Part shown: positions 44,791 through 53,858 of the stretch, one piece after another
Layout of the letters: each line of letters begins with the position of its first letter
Numbering within the stretch: the stretch's first letter is position 1
DNA from: DATJOJ01 sp035507035
GTDB taxonomy: Bacteria > Acidobacteriota > Terriglobia > Terriglobales > Acidobacteriaceae
NCBI GenBank assembly: GCA_035507035.1
Contig: DATJOJ010000061.1
Location: forward strand, 178,527 to 242,526
DNA length: 64,000 nt
Reading direction: 5' to 3'
Notes under the pieces: generated by a model
The model's database searches: none
What the model was told of the DNA's origin: nothing
Seen by the model: the letters and a program-made list of their open reading frames with translations, nothing else
Program-made: the position numbers and the translations under genes

Positions 44791-47196
44791 TTACCGCGCC
44801 GATGGGTTGGGGACGACACTTTCCTGACACTGGTGCGCTGCGGTCAGCACCTCATCAAACTTCGGATCGCTGCGCAGCTTGGCCAGCAGCGGATCGGAGA
44901 GCAAATTGGAATAAGCGCAGTAATTGGTTTCTACGGCCGTTTTCAGCATGTGCAGCGCCGCTTCTTTCTTTCCGCAGTACGCCAGAATCGCTCCCTGGTA
45001 GTACGAAAGTTCGGGATCTGGATCGGACGGCAAGCTAGTTTCATCTTCATGCGCGATCCGGTCCAAATCAGCCGACGGACCCAGCAAGCAGGCCTGCACT
45101 AGATCGCGATGATAGTGAGGCGTCGTCGCCATGCGCGTCACTGCCTGCCGTGCCTCCGCAACCTTGCCCTCACGCAGCAGGAGCGACGGCATAATATAGT
45201 TTGCCCATTCCGAACCCGAGTCCAATCGCAGATAGTCTTCGGCCCGCTCCATCCGTCCCAACTCCATAAAGACGTATGCGCAGGTGCGGAAGGTGTAGTC
45301 GCCGGGATCGAGCGAAAGCGCCGTATCGCACTCCCGCGCCGCCTGTTCCAGCATTCCCGCGTATCGCAAGACATAGCTCAGCGTGAAATGGGCCGTACCG
45401 CTTTCGGGGCGTCGCTTCACTAAATCTGTCGCCTGTTCGTATGCCTTGCCCAATTCTCCGCGCTCGACCCGGTTCGTAATCAGCCGCCCCGCCGCTGCCG
45501 TGCGATTCGGATCGAGCTTCAGCGCCTGCTCGCAATCTGTATTCGACTTCTGAAACGCATCTTCGCCACCAGTGGAGTAAGTCGAATCGAGGTAATAGCG
45601 CTGGCATAATTCTTCCCACGCAGGAGCATAGTTCGCGTCAATTTTCGTGACACGCTCCAGCACCGCGATGGCATCTTTGTTCGGTCCCGGATCGTGGGGC
45701 ACCGCCAGGCTGTGCAAATAAAGGTCATACGCCTCCGGGTTCTTGGCTTGCGTGCTGGTGTTTAGCACTCCGCCCGTAACCCCAAGTGCGGGCAGCAGAC
45801 CCTGACGTATTTTCCCCGCCAGCAATTCTTGCAACGCAATCAAATCCTGGCCGTTCACCGAGAAGTTGCTCTGCCACAATAGACGGTCGTTTTTCACCTC
45901 TGTAGCTTCCAGGGTGATCATCAGATGATCGCCCTGCCGAATGAAATGCCCTGAAAGCACCGAGCCCACGTGCAGCTCTCGCCCGACTTTCTGCGGGTCA
46001 ACGTCGGCACTCACGTATTTTCTCGTCACCGACGATGGCCGAACATCGAGCGATGGCGTGTAGGTCAGAATGTTAGAGATTTCATCCTGCAAGGCGAAGC
46101 GTAAGTAATCGACGCTAACATCGCCATTCACGTTCTGCAGAGGAAGAATCGCGATGGTATTCGTGGACGCTACGCCCGCGCCTTTGCGCTGCCGAACCCA
46201 CCAGGTTCCCAACGCTGCCAGCACGGTGATCAGCAGTGCGGCCGAAACGATCGCGAGCCACTTCAGCCATGGGCTGGGACCGCCAAAGGTATTCGTCATC
46301 ACCCGCAACGCGGCTTCGCGCGAAGCGCTTCGCACCGGGCCCGATTCGGTTTGTTTCCTGAGGCACTGCAGGTCGGCCTTGATTTGGGCTGCAGTTTGGT
46401 ACCGCTGCGCGCGGTCTTTCTCCATCGCCTTTCCGATGATGCCCTTTAGCTCAACCGGCAAGGATTGATTCAGCGCTAAAGGCGACGCAGGTTTCTGATG
46501 CAAAATCGCGTCCAGCGTGGTCACAACATTCGTTCCGCGAAATGGCTTCTTACCCGTAGCCATCTCATACAGCACGACGCCAAAAGAAAAAATGTCAGTC
46601 CGCGCGTCTAAGTCTTCGCCACGTGCTTGCTCAGGCGCCATGTAAACCGCCGTGCCCGGAACCACGCCCATTGCCGTGAGCGAATCTTCGTATGGTGTCT
46701 CGTCGCCAACCGGCGTTCCGTCGCGCGTGACCTTGGCCAGCCCAAAATCCAGCACCTTTACCTGGCCGCTTTCAGTCAAGAAAATATTCGCCGGCTTTAT
46801 GTCACGATGAACAATTCCCTTGGCGTGCAAGGCTTCCATGGCCTCTGCTACTTGTATGCCGACATCGAGAATCTGGTCGGTTTCCAGCGGGTTGCCCCCA
46901 CGCAGCCGCTGCTTCAGGCTCTCGCCCTCCAGCTTCTCCATGACGATGAAGGGATGGCCACTGTTGTCCTCGATGTCGTGGATGATGCAGATGTTAGGGT
47001 GGTTTAATCGCGAGGCCGCGCGGGCTTCGCGCTCGAAGCGCTCGAGGGATTTCGAATCGCCAACCAGGTTGTCAGGAACAAACTTGAGGGCCACATGCCG
47101 GCCCAGGCGCAGGTCTTCCGCCTCATAAACTACGCCCATGCCTCCGCCGCCTAGCTTTCCCAGGATCCGGTAGTGGGAAACGGTCTGGCCGATCAT
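44791..47196 (-). CDS. Serine/threonine protein kinase with FlgO-like and TPR C-terminus
   Basis: An 801-residue single-pass kinase. Kinase motifs are GGGGMG, ALKF, IVHRDIKPANIF (about 126-137) and VLDFGLAK (about 145). A membrane helix sits at about 313-333. The C-terminal half opens with TIAILPLQNVNGD, the FlgO/TolB-like N-terminal motif shared with adenylate-cyclase-type TPR proteins, then several TPR repeats (about 480-760). The half outside the kinase may bind partners. The same C-terminal module follows a DNA-binding domain in the gene at 49714, so the module is exchanged between outputs. The PIG-L gene starts 115 bases downstream on the same strand. Confidence 0.9.
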   Translation of the reverse strand: MIGQTVSHYRILGKLGGGGMGVVYEAEDLRLGRHVALKFVPDNLVGDSKSLERFEREARAASRLNHPNICIIHDIEDNSGHPFIVMEKLEGESLKQRLRGGNPLETDQILDVGIQVAEAMEALHAKGIVHRDIKPANIFLTESGQVKVLDFGLAKVTRDGTPVGDETPYEDSLTAMGVVPGTAVYMAPEQARGEDLDARTDIFSFGVVLYEMATGKKPFRGTNVVTTLDAILHQKPASPLALNQSLPVELKGIIGKAMEKDRAQRYQTAAQIKADLQCLRKQTESGPVRSASREAALRVMTNTFGGPSPWLKWLAIVSAALLITVLAALGTWWVRQRKGAGVASTNTIAILPLQNVNGDVSVDYLRFALQDEISNILTYTPSLDVRPSSVTRKYVSADVDPQKVGRELHVGSVLSGHFIRQGDHLMITLEATEVKNDRLLWQSNFSVNGQDLIALQELLAGKIRQGLLPALGVTGGVLNTSTQAKNPEAYDLYLHSLAVPHDPGPNKDAIAVLERVTKIDANYAPAWEELCQRYYLDSTYSTGGEDAFQKSNTDCEQALKLDPNRTAAAGRLITNRVERGELGKAYEQATDLVKRRPESGTAHFTLSYVLRYAGMLEQAARECDTALSLDPGDYTFRTCAYVFMELGRMERAEDYLRLDSGSEWANYIMPSLLLREGKVAEARQAVTRMATTPHYHRDLVQACLLGPSADLDRIAHEDETSLPSDPDPELSYYQGAILAYCGKKEAALHMLKTAVETNYCAYSNLLSDPLLAKLRSDPKFDEVLTAAHQCQESVVPNPSAR

Positions 47197-47501
47197 GCCA
47201 AGTGCCTTCGGCGCTAATGGTAGGCCGCGGAAGGCGGATGGTCAACATCGGGGACATACGGAACGTTTACCACCGCCGCCCGTCAACAATTGCCGGGGCC
47301 AGTTCGTGCACGCTAACCCGCGGGGAAGGGAAACTGCTGAGGATTCCGCAGATCGAATTACGAGTGGCTACCACGCAAGTGGTCCACCCGTCACATTTTC
47401 CCGTGAACTAAGTCACGGATTTAATTTCTCTTCAGCCCTAGCCTGTAGTTGCGTCCCGAGTTTCGACCCAAAATGAAGATGACTCACAGAATGGAGATTT
47501 T
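47197..47501. other. Intergenic region between divergent genes
   Basis: About 305 bases between the kinase gene and a small secreted-protein gene. I see one short palindrome, CCGTGA (47401-47406) with TCACGG (47413-47418), which could be an operator or part of a leader. No gene or convincing promoter is visible. Confidence 0.3.
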
Positions 47502-47876
47502 ATGCGTGTTTCGAAGCAGTTAGCCTGGTTTGCAATTTGCGTCTTAGCGTTCGGCTTGTGTGCCAGCGCCAGCCAAAACAAGTTTGGTGTCGCTGACACC
47601 CGAACCATTGAACTTGTTGCTCCAACTTGGGTGGGCGACACGTTACTGCCAAGCGGCGACTATAAGGTGGTTCACACCATGGAAGGCCAAGACCACATTA
47701 TGGTGTTCTCGCAGCTGAACACTCACAAGCCTGCTGAAGCGCGAGTAAAGTGCCAGTTGGTGAATCTGGCAAAGAAAGCCGATCAAGATCAACTGTTCTT
47801 TACCACTAATCCGGCTCACCAACGGGTCTTGCATGTGCTTGTCTTCCACGGGGATTCGGCACAGCACGTGTTCTAG
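47502..47876 (+). CDS. Small secreted protein of unknown function
   Basis: A 124-residue protein. The signal peptide MRVSKQLAWFAICVLAFGLCASA ends near residue 23, given here only as a hydrophobic stretch. The mature part is beta-rich with VAPTWVGDTLLPSGDYKV and FFTTNPAHQRVLHVLVFHG. GGAG lies a few bases before the ATG. A palindrome begins eleven bases after the stop. I recall similar small proteins in Acidobacteria but cannot name a family. Confidence 0.65.
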   Translation: MRVSKQLAWFAICVLAFGLCASASQNKFGVADTRTIELVAPTWVGDTLLPSGDYKVVHTMEGQDHIMVFSQLNTHKPAEARVKCQLVNLAKKADQDQLFFTTNPAHQRVLHVLVFHGDSAQHVF

Positions 47877-47886
47877 CCACAGACAA

Positions 47887-47974
47887 GGAGACAGACGGAA
47901 CGTTCCCCAACATGGGGCTCGTTCGCGTACGGGGAACGTTCTGTCTGTCCCCGCTCTGGACCCCCGCTCTGGAC
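47887..47974. repeat. 22-bp palindrome followed by two 13-bp tandem copies
   Basis: Arms 47887-47908 and 47931-47952 (GGAGACAGACGGAACG.. and its partner) agree at 20 of 22 positions around a 22-base loop. Directly after, CCCCGCTCTGGAC occurs twice in tandem at 47949-47961 and 47962-47974, overlapping the right arm by four bases. It may end transcription of the small secreted gene, but there is no T-tract. Confidence 0.65.
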
Positions 47975-48078
47975 CGCAGCGGCTTGGTCTTTCGACCAGT
48001 GATACGGTTCTATAGGCAACCTGGGATTTTATTTTCGCCTCTGACGAGCGGTACAAACCGCCTCTCCGAGGAGGCCCA

Positions 48079-49251
48079 ATGCCACGCGTCTTTCTTGCTT
48101 TCTCGTCCCTGGCCGTTCAACTTATTTCTTTCTCAGCCGTGGCCCAGCTACCGGCCCGGGTTGAGGTCGCTTACTTGCTGATCAATTCTTCCCAGCTGCA
48201 AACCTACGACGTCGATGCAAGCACCGGCGTGCCCACACCGGAGGGCAAGCCACTGACAGTCTCTCCAAACGTCTTCAGCGTTGTTCCGTCGCCGAACGAT
48301 CACTTTCTGTACTTTCTCGGGAGAGACAGGCAGAAAGATGAACATCTCTGGGTGTACGCAACCGATTCCACAGGCGCACCGCAAAGCGATCCAATTCAGG
48401 TGCTAAATGTCAAAAATCTTGGGCCCTTCGAGATTGATCCCACTGGCAAGCTGGCGTACGCCGTCGAGAATAACTGCTGTGAATCGCAGATTGCGGCTAC
48501 GAGTATCCAGCTTTTCAATGTCGATCCCCAAACCGGCTTGCTGAGTCTACCTTCGAAACCTGTTGCATCATTTCCGCAGAATGGGCCATGTGGAGACGGG
48601 TGGTCGATCGAAGGCTCTCTGGGATTTAGCGGCTTCAACCTTCGTGGTTCAATCCTTCTGGATGAATGGCTCTGCACCGCATACGACTGGGCCAAAGGAA
48701 TCTATTTTGCCTCCACCGTAAACACCAAGACGGGAGCGCTCGGGTCAGAACAACAGGTCTTCTCCTGGTTCGAGGATTCGAGCGGCGACGGCGTCTGGTT
48801 TACGCCCAGAGCTCTAATCGATTACAGCGATCCGGCAGGGGGACAGGGTGATGCTGCTGTCACAATCTATCCACCTTCCGGCGGCACTGAGCCTGTATTC
48901 TCCTGCAATGCGCAGATGCTCGAAGCTTGTGCCAGCGGTCTCGGTGGCATGCCCGATCCCGTCGGAGAATACATGTTCCTGCAGACTTCGCAGTCCAACG
49001 TCGAGATTACGCGAATCGACTTACCCGGCAAGAAGATCGTAGATACGGGGAACGGCATGCCGGGACGAATGCTCACGATCAGCTCAGACCGGCGCTTGAT
49101 CTATACACAGCCGGCGGGCCAAGAGCAGGAGTCCGCGGCTCCGATTTATACGTTCAATCCTGCAACCGGGGAAGTGCAAGCGGGCGGCACCATCGAGGTG
49201 CCGGCAAGCTTCAGTTCCTTTGTTGTTGTCCCGGCAATTCGCGAACCATAG
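48079..49251 (+). CDS. Secreted beta-propeller protein (lactonase-like fold)
   Basis: A 390-residue exported protein. The signal peptide ends near SAVAQ (residue 23). The body is a repeated beta-propeller: PNDHFLYFLGRD, DPTGKLAYAVEN and SSDRRLIYTQP recur at blade-like spacing, as in 7-bladed lactonase/YVTN-type proteins. The catalytic residues of true lactonases cannot be placed, so activity is not claimed. GAGGAGG is just upstream of the ATG at 48079. A hairpin follows the stop. Confidence 0.75.
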   Translation: MPRVFLAFSSLAVQLISFSAVAQLPARVEVAYLLINSSQLQTYDVDASTGVPTPEGKPLTVSPNVFSVVPSPNDHFLYFLGRDRQKDEHLWVYATDSTGAPQSDPIQVLNVKNLGPFEIDPTGKLAYAVENNCCESQIAATSIQLFNVDPQTGLLSLPSKPVASFPQNGPCGDGWSIEGSLGFSGFNLRGSILLDEWLCTAYDWAKGIYFASTVNTKTGALGSEQQVFSWFEDSSGDGVWFTPRALIDYSDPAGGQGDAAVTIYPPSGGTEPVFSCNAQMLEACASGLGGMPDPVGEYMFLQTSQSNVEITRIDLPGKKIVDTGNGMPGRMLTISSDRRLIYTQPAGQEQESAAPIYTFNPATGEVQAGGTIEVPASFSSFVVVPAIREP

Positions 49252-49672
49252 AAGGCTGACTTGACAACGGAGTTCACCAAAGCGTCCTCCATGGCGCACC
49301 CGGTGAACTCCATGCGTACAAAATCTATCGGGGATTAGTGCAAAATGATCGGCGACAGCCAGCCCAGCCATCGAGACAAAGAAGCACAATGCGGAAAATT
49401 GATCCCAACGCCGGAATGAAACTCGACCCTGCAGCTCACCACGACAACCTCCGCCGTCTTTCTTGCCCCGGAAACCGAACCCTTTGCTATACTTCTCCGG
49501 GTGACGGGAGACCGGGTCTCGGACTCCCGCCAGAGCCCGTAAGAAGTTTGCGGCTGCGCGGTGCCAGACTAGCTACTACTCCCCCACTATCCGGCATCCT
49601 TGTGGCCGAGTGTGTTACGTGTATCGTATAGCCATTTCTGGCCGAATGGCTCAAGCGGCGAGGAATGGCAAC
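49252..49672. other. Intergenic region with two hairpins
   Basis: About 420 bases. A perfect 10-bp palindrome GGAGTTCACC (49269-49278) with GGTGAACTCC (49302-49311) follows the propeller gene and may end its transcript. A second hairpin-like stretch lies near 49505-49530 (CGGGAG ... CTCCCG). No gene is supported here. Confidence 0.45.
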
Positions 49673-49710
49673 ATGCGACAAAACGCGACACGGGCTACCA
49701 ACGTGCGACA
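49673..49710. promoter_or_regulatory. Three phased GCGACA direct repeats
   Basis: ATGCGACA (49673-49680), ACGCGACA (49683-49690) and GTGCGACA (49703-49710) recur with ends 10 and 20 bases apart, so all lie on one face of the helix. They end three bases before the ATG of a DNA-binding protein gene and are a candidate self-regulation site. Confidence 0.45.
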
Positions 49711-49713
49711 TAC

Positions 49714-51495
49714 ATGGCTTCGTCCGAACAACTTCGGCAAAGCAACAGCCGCCTGGACTCCTGGAAGGCCATTGCCCAGTATCTCGGTCGCGACGTCCGC
49801 TCCGTCCAGCGTTGGGAGCGGGAGCGCGGCCTGCCAATCCATCGGCTACCGGGGCAAAAGGGTAGTGCTGTCTTCGCCTACCAGGAGGAACTGGAAGAAT
49901 GGCTGCGTTCCGGACGCCAGGAAGCACCTGTAGCCGAGGCCCTATCCGCAGTTCCTGAGCCCGCCCCGTCTCCTCGACCTTTTGCAGAAATTCCATCTGA
50001 GAGTTCGGCCTCAAGCAGTACCCGCTGGATTACGCTTTCCGTCATCGTCCTGGTTTTGCTTGGAGTACTCGCCTTCGTCTGGCATCATGGCGTTCTTGAG
50101 GCGTCGACCGCCGGTCCCATCCGTTCCATCGCCGTTTTGCCCTTGCAAAATCTCTCAAGCGACTCGAACCAGGAGTATTTCGCGGACGGCATGACGGATG
50201 AGTTGATCACCGATCTTGCCCAGGTGCGCGAATTGAAGGTCGTCTCCAAGACCTCGATCATGCAGTACAAAGGCACCCGTAAGCCTCTGCCGCAGATCGG
50301 CAACGAGCTTGGCGTCGATGCCGTGGTCGAAGGATCGGTGCTTCGCTCCGGCGATCGCGTCCGCATCACCGCCCAACTTATTCGCACCTCGACCGATCGT
50401 CATCTGTGGGCGCAGTCCTACGAGGGAGATCTCGAAAACGTCTTGGCACTGCAGGCTAGAGTCGCGGAGGCCATCACCGATGAAGTTCGGCTTAGCCTCA
50501 GTGCGCAGGAACGTAGCCGTTTCCATTCGGCCCGCAGCTATGATCCTCAGGCCTACGATCTCTACCTTCGAGGGCGTTACGCGTTCGCCCGCAGAAATGA
50601 AGCCGCCTTTCAGGAAGCCATTGGATACTTCAAGCAGTCAGCGGCCAAAGACCGCCAATTCCCGCTCGCCTACGCAGGGCTAGCAGATTGCGATACGTTG
50701 ATGTCGCTATACGGCGACGGTTATTCATGGGTCGCAGAGGCCAATGCGAACGCCAACAGAGCTCTTCAACTCGACGATGACCTGGCTGAGGCCCACACTT
50801 CGCTGGCGGCCGCGGAAGTACTGGACTGGCGCTGGAAGGACGCAGAAAGAGAATTTCGACGGGCTCTCGATCTGAATTCCAATAGCGCCCAGGCGCACCA
50901 GTGGTATGGAAATCTCTTGCTCGGCCCCCTTGGTAGGCATGCCGAGGCAATTGCCGAGATGCAACGCGCGCTCGACCTCGATCCCTTATCACTGGTCGTG
51001 AATACTGACTTGGGATATGCATACTTTATCGCCAGTCAGGACGATCTAGCATACCGCCAATATCAGAAAGTGCTCGCTATGGATTCCACATTCGTTCCGG
51101 TCCATTTCGATTTGGCCGGGTACTACGATGCGCACGGAATGTATGACAAGGAGATTCAGGAGTGGATCGCGGACTACTCCTTGAGTGGGCACGCCAATCT
51201 GGCAGAATCGATGCGACAGTTAGCCAATCAACCCCAGAAACTATTCGGCGCCATGGCCCAAACCGAGGGTACGCTCGGTCATTCCACAGAGGCATCCGAC
51301 AGTTCCGCAGCGGTATCGGTCGGTGCTTACCTCCGGCTGGGCAGGAAACAGGAAGCTCTTGCGTCGCTTCAGAAATCCTACCTAAGGCACGATCCGAACA
51401 TGGTTTTCATCAAAGTAGATCCCGCCCTGGCTTCTCTTCGGAGCGAACCGGAATTTCAGGATCTCGAGCGCAAGGTAGGATTACTTCCGCAATAG
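49714..51495 (+). CDS. DNA-binding protein with FlgO-like and TPR domains
   Basis: About 593 residues. A short N-terminal helix-turn-helix of the MerR/excisionase type (about 10-60) includes AIAQYLGRDVRSVQRWERERGLP. A membrane helix follows at about 104-124. Next is a FlgO/TolB-like domain opening SIAVLPLQNLSSD (about 140-270), then TPR repeats to the end. This is a membrane-linked transcription factor of a type common in Acidobacteria. I start at ATG 49714; the longer frame from 49600 runs through the direct repeats and has no ribosome site. No Shine-Dalgarno is visible at 49714 either, so the mRNA may be nearly leaderless. Confidence 0.82.
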   Translation: MASSEQLRQSNSRLDSWKAIAQYLGRDVRSVQRWERERGLPIHRLPGQKGSAVFAYQEELEEWLRSGRQEAPVAEALSAVPEPAPSPRPFAEIPSESSASSSTRWITLSVIVLVLLGVLAFVWHHGVLEASTAGPIRSIAVLPLQNLSSDSNQEYFADGMTDELITDLAQVRELKVVSKTSIMQYKGTRKPLPQIGNELGVDAVVEGSVLRSGDRVRITAQLIRTSTDRHLWAQSYEGDLENVLALQARVAEAITDEVRLSLSAQERSRFHSARSYDPQAYDLYLRGRYAFARRNEAAFQEAIGYFKQSAAKDRQFPLAYAGLADCDTLMSLYGDGYSWVAEANANANRALQLDDDLAEAHTSLAAAEVLDWRWKDAEREFRRALDLNSNSAQAHQWYGNLLLGPLGRHAEAIAEMQRALDLDPLSLVVNTDLGYAYFIASQDDLAYRQYQKVLAMDSTFVPVHFDLAGYYDAHGMYDKEIQEWIADYSLSGHANLAESMRQLANQPQKLFGAMAQTEGTLGHSTEASDSSAAVSVGAYLRLGRKQEALASLQKSYLRHDPNMVFIKVDPALASLRSEPEFQDLERKVGLLPQ

Positions 51496-51501
51496 CTGCG
51501 C

Positions 51502-52689
51502 TCAGGCCTCGACGCAAAAGCCCGCTGAACTCCCCACCCACTCCATGTTCTTGTTGTGATCGACGCCCATCATCAGGCCGCGCCCCATGCGGACGATGGT
51601 CATTACCGGCAAAAGATCTTTGACCCAGATGTACATAATGCGGATCTCTGCCTTGGTGGGGCCAAATGGAGTTTCAATCACCGGTTCGAATGTCATTTTT
51701 TGTTGCAGGATGTAGTCGCCACGCTTTTCATTCGGGATTGCCTTCAGAGCTTCTTTGCTCGGCCCAATCACTACGCCCAGCCCGGCGAACGAGAACAGCG
51801 GCTTCAAGACGTAATTCTCCAGGTCGTCGGGAACTTGATTCAGCCGATCCAGGAAGTACGTTTTCGGCACGCACTCATGCCGTAGATAGGGCAGCGAAAA
51901 CTTACTCATGCGAAAGTACCAGTTCGGATGTCCTGCCCATTCCACTTCAAGATCATCGTTCAATCGGAAATTTAGCTTCGGACTCTTCCGCACCAGTTCG
52001 TCGACAATTGCGCGGTTATATATGCGATGGATCGCGATGAGCTTGCCGGATTTCTCATAGAACAGCCGCTTGCCCTGCTTCTTGATATCTGCAATGTCCA
52101 CCGTCGGAATGCCTAGCAGTTTCTCAGTCACTAGAAAATCGGGCCGTGTCTTCTGATGTAAAGGGTCGATTTCCATCAGGATGACATTTTCGGGATCATG
52201 TCCTCCGATGATGGCCTCCTGCAGCAGCTTTTTATAGCTCTCCCAATTCAACCCGCCGTGCAGATACGTCAGGTTTGTATCCAGATCAAAAGCATCGATG
52301 TACGCTTGCGAAATAATCGCCTGATATCCGTAAAGAGAAGGAAAGCCCTGCAACTCAACAAGCTTGGGCTGCAGCTGATCATCGGAATCTCGCACCAACC
52401 CGAAATCCACCTGTATAAACATCGGGTGCGGAGTTTCGCCCGGCACGTTGAATTCCGCAGGAATCGCCTTCGCCGATGCTTCGTGATATTCCGGCGTTTC
52501 CAGTTGCTCGATGAGTTCCTTCCCGAATCGCTCCATCTGTTGAATCAGCGGCTTGGGAAAGAAGCAAGGAGTCTCGGAAATGCGGAACTCGACCGGCGCC
52601 CCGCAGCGTTCCTCCATTAGCCTGAGAAAATTGCGGTATTTCTCTGATGTGTAATTCGCGTTGAACCGTTGGCGGTAAGAAGGAACCAT
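51502..52689 (-). CDS. ATP-grasp-like protein, unknown function
   Basis: A 395-residue soluble protein, last of a five-gene set. YVLKPLFSFAGLGVVIGPS (about 275-293) looks like the ATP-binding strand-loop of ATP-grasp ligases, and ILQQKMTFEP with AEIRIMYIWV fits the following strands. The order of segments suggests a circularly permuted ATP-grasp fold, but this is an inference. If right, it joins a carboxylate to an amine using ATP. It converges with the DNA-binding gene. The M29-like peptidase gene ends 89 bases upstream. No named family is claimed. Confidence 0.6.
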   Translation of the reverse strand: MVPSYRQRFNANYTSEKYRNFLRLMEERCGAPVEFRISETPCFFPKPLIQQMERFGKELIEQLETPEYHEASAKAIPAEFNVPGETPHPMFIQVDFGLVRDSDDQLQPKLVELQGFPSLYGYQAIISQAYIDAFDLDTNLTYLHGGLNWESYKKLLQEAIIGGHDPENVILMEIDPLHQKTRPDFLVTEKLLGIPTVDIADIKKQGKRLFYEKSGKLIAIHRIYNRAIVDELVRKSPKLNFRLNDDLEVEWAGHPNWYFRMSKFSLPYLRHECVPKTYFLDRLNQVPDDLENYVLKPLFSFAGLGVVIGPSKEALKAIPNEKRGDYILQQKMTFEPVIETPFGPTKAEIRIMYIWVKDLLPVMTIVRMGRGLMMGVDHNKNMEWVGSSAGFCVEA

Positions 52690-52778
52690 GGCGTGAAGAA
52701 GAGTGTACAGCGGCTTCTGTGTCTCCCTGTGTCCTCTGAGTTCAAAAAACGCTTCCGGAACCGCGGAGGATCACAGAG

Positions 52779-53858
52779 CTACGCTTCGATCAAGAACTTC
52801 CCGTCCTTCATGATCTGCTCGTTATCCACCCAAATATCGAACTTTCGTCCCACAACATCAATGTGCGTCGATGAATACCAGTCGGCGCCGGTGTGCTCGC
52901 CATACGGATTTCCAAACGCGATATGCACGCCAGGGTATTTTTCATCCTGCAGAATCTGTCCGATCACATCTTTCAATTCGATATTGGTTCCGATGGCAAA
53001 CTCTCCCACGCGATCGCTGTTTTCGTCGGTATGGGTGTAGTTCCAGAAAGAAGCTTCCAGATCGCGGTTTTCTGAATGTGCTTCAGTAACCCGATTTTGC
53101 TTTACCCGAATCGTAAGCGGATTCTTAGCTAGGTCGCCAAATTTCGCGCATAGCCAGTCGCCAACCACGCCATCAATCACAAAAGTCCCGTTGACCTCGC
53201 CCGGTGTAGTGAAGACTTCGCCCCCTGGTAAATTGCCCCACTTGTCCGGACTGATCAGCCCGCTGGTTTTCAGCCAGTGATAATTCGGGTTCAAATCCGC
53301 CACGAGATCCGTCCCAGCCGCCGTTTTCGCGCGAATCTGCGAGGCGCGCCGCACCATGTCAACGACCTTCGTGCTGATCCGATCGACCTTTAGAAAATCT
53401 GCGCGCATGCCTTCCAGCATGATCTGCGTATTGATATTGACCATGTGCGCGTGGCGAATCTTGCGTCGATTCACAATCGCCGTCATCTGCATGCGTGAGC
53501 GCAGCTCATTCAACTGCGCCTGGACCGCAAAAATACTCACTTGGCTGGTCTCAAGATCATCAGCAACTTCCGCGGGAAGGTCTTTCAGCGGCCGCGGCGC
53601 GAGTTCTTCCAGTATCCACGCGTGGAAAGATGCGCCCACATGCTCCAGTTCATGCACAAGGCTGGCGGCGATCTCTTTCGTCGCCTCATCGGTGATGACC
53701 GTTACCTTTTCGTTCGGCTGAATGCGTAGGCATACATTCACCGCATTGCGTGCGCCGGGAGAAAGTTCGGGATCAAAGGGAAGGTTGCTCAATTGCTTGT
53801 CCCACCGCGGACTTTGCGGCAGGGTGGAATTGTGTGTCTCATCTACCGTATTCGCCAT
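52779..53858 (-). CDS. M29-like metallo-aminopeptidase
   Basis: A 359-residue metallopeptidase of the AmpS/M29 type, which removes N-terminal residues from peptides. Metal-binding pieces are LPGGEVFTTP (about 211-220), GEFAIGTNIEL (about 283) and HIAFGNPYGEHTGADWYSSTHIDVV, the last three His/Glu/Asp sites near 310-330. Its length is near that of family members. The start ATG overlaps the YbdK stop by one base (TAATG), so the two are coupled. In this cluster it could trim or recycle the product of the ligases. Confidence 0.8.
   Translation of the reverse strand: MANTVDETHNSTLPQSPRWDKQLSNLPFDPELSPGARNAVNVCLRIQPNEKVTVITDEATKEIAASLVHELEHVGASFHAWILEELAPRPLKDLPAEVADDLETSQVSIFAVQAQLNELRSRMQMTAIVNRRKIRHAHMVNINTQIMLEGMRADFLKVDRISTKVVDMVRRASQIRAKTAAGTDLVADLNPNYHWLKTSGLISPDKWGNLPGGEVFTTPGEVNGTFVIDGVVGDWLCAKFGDLAKNPLTIRVKQNRVTEAHSENRDLEASFWNYTHTDENSDRVGEFAIGTNIELKDVIGQILQDEKYPGVHIAFGNPYGEHTGADWYSSTHIDVVGRKFDIWVDNEQIMKDGKFLIEA

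Noticed and set aside
49640..49675. A tRNA-like stretch (GGCCGAATGGCTCAAGCGGC)
   Set aside because: It resembles a tRNA D-arm start, but no acceptor, anticodon or T-arm can be found around it.
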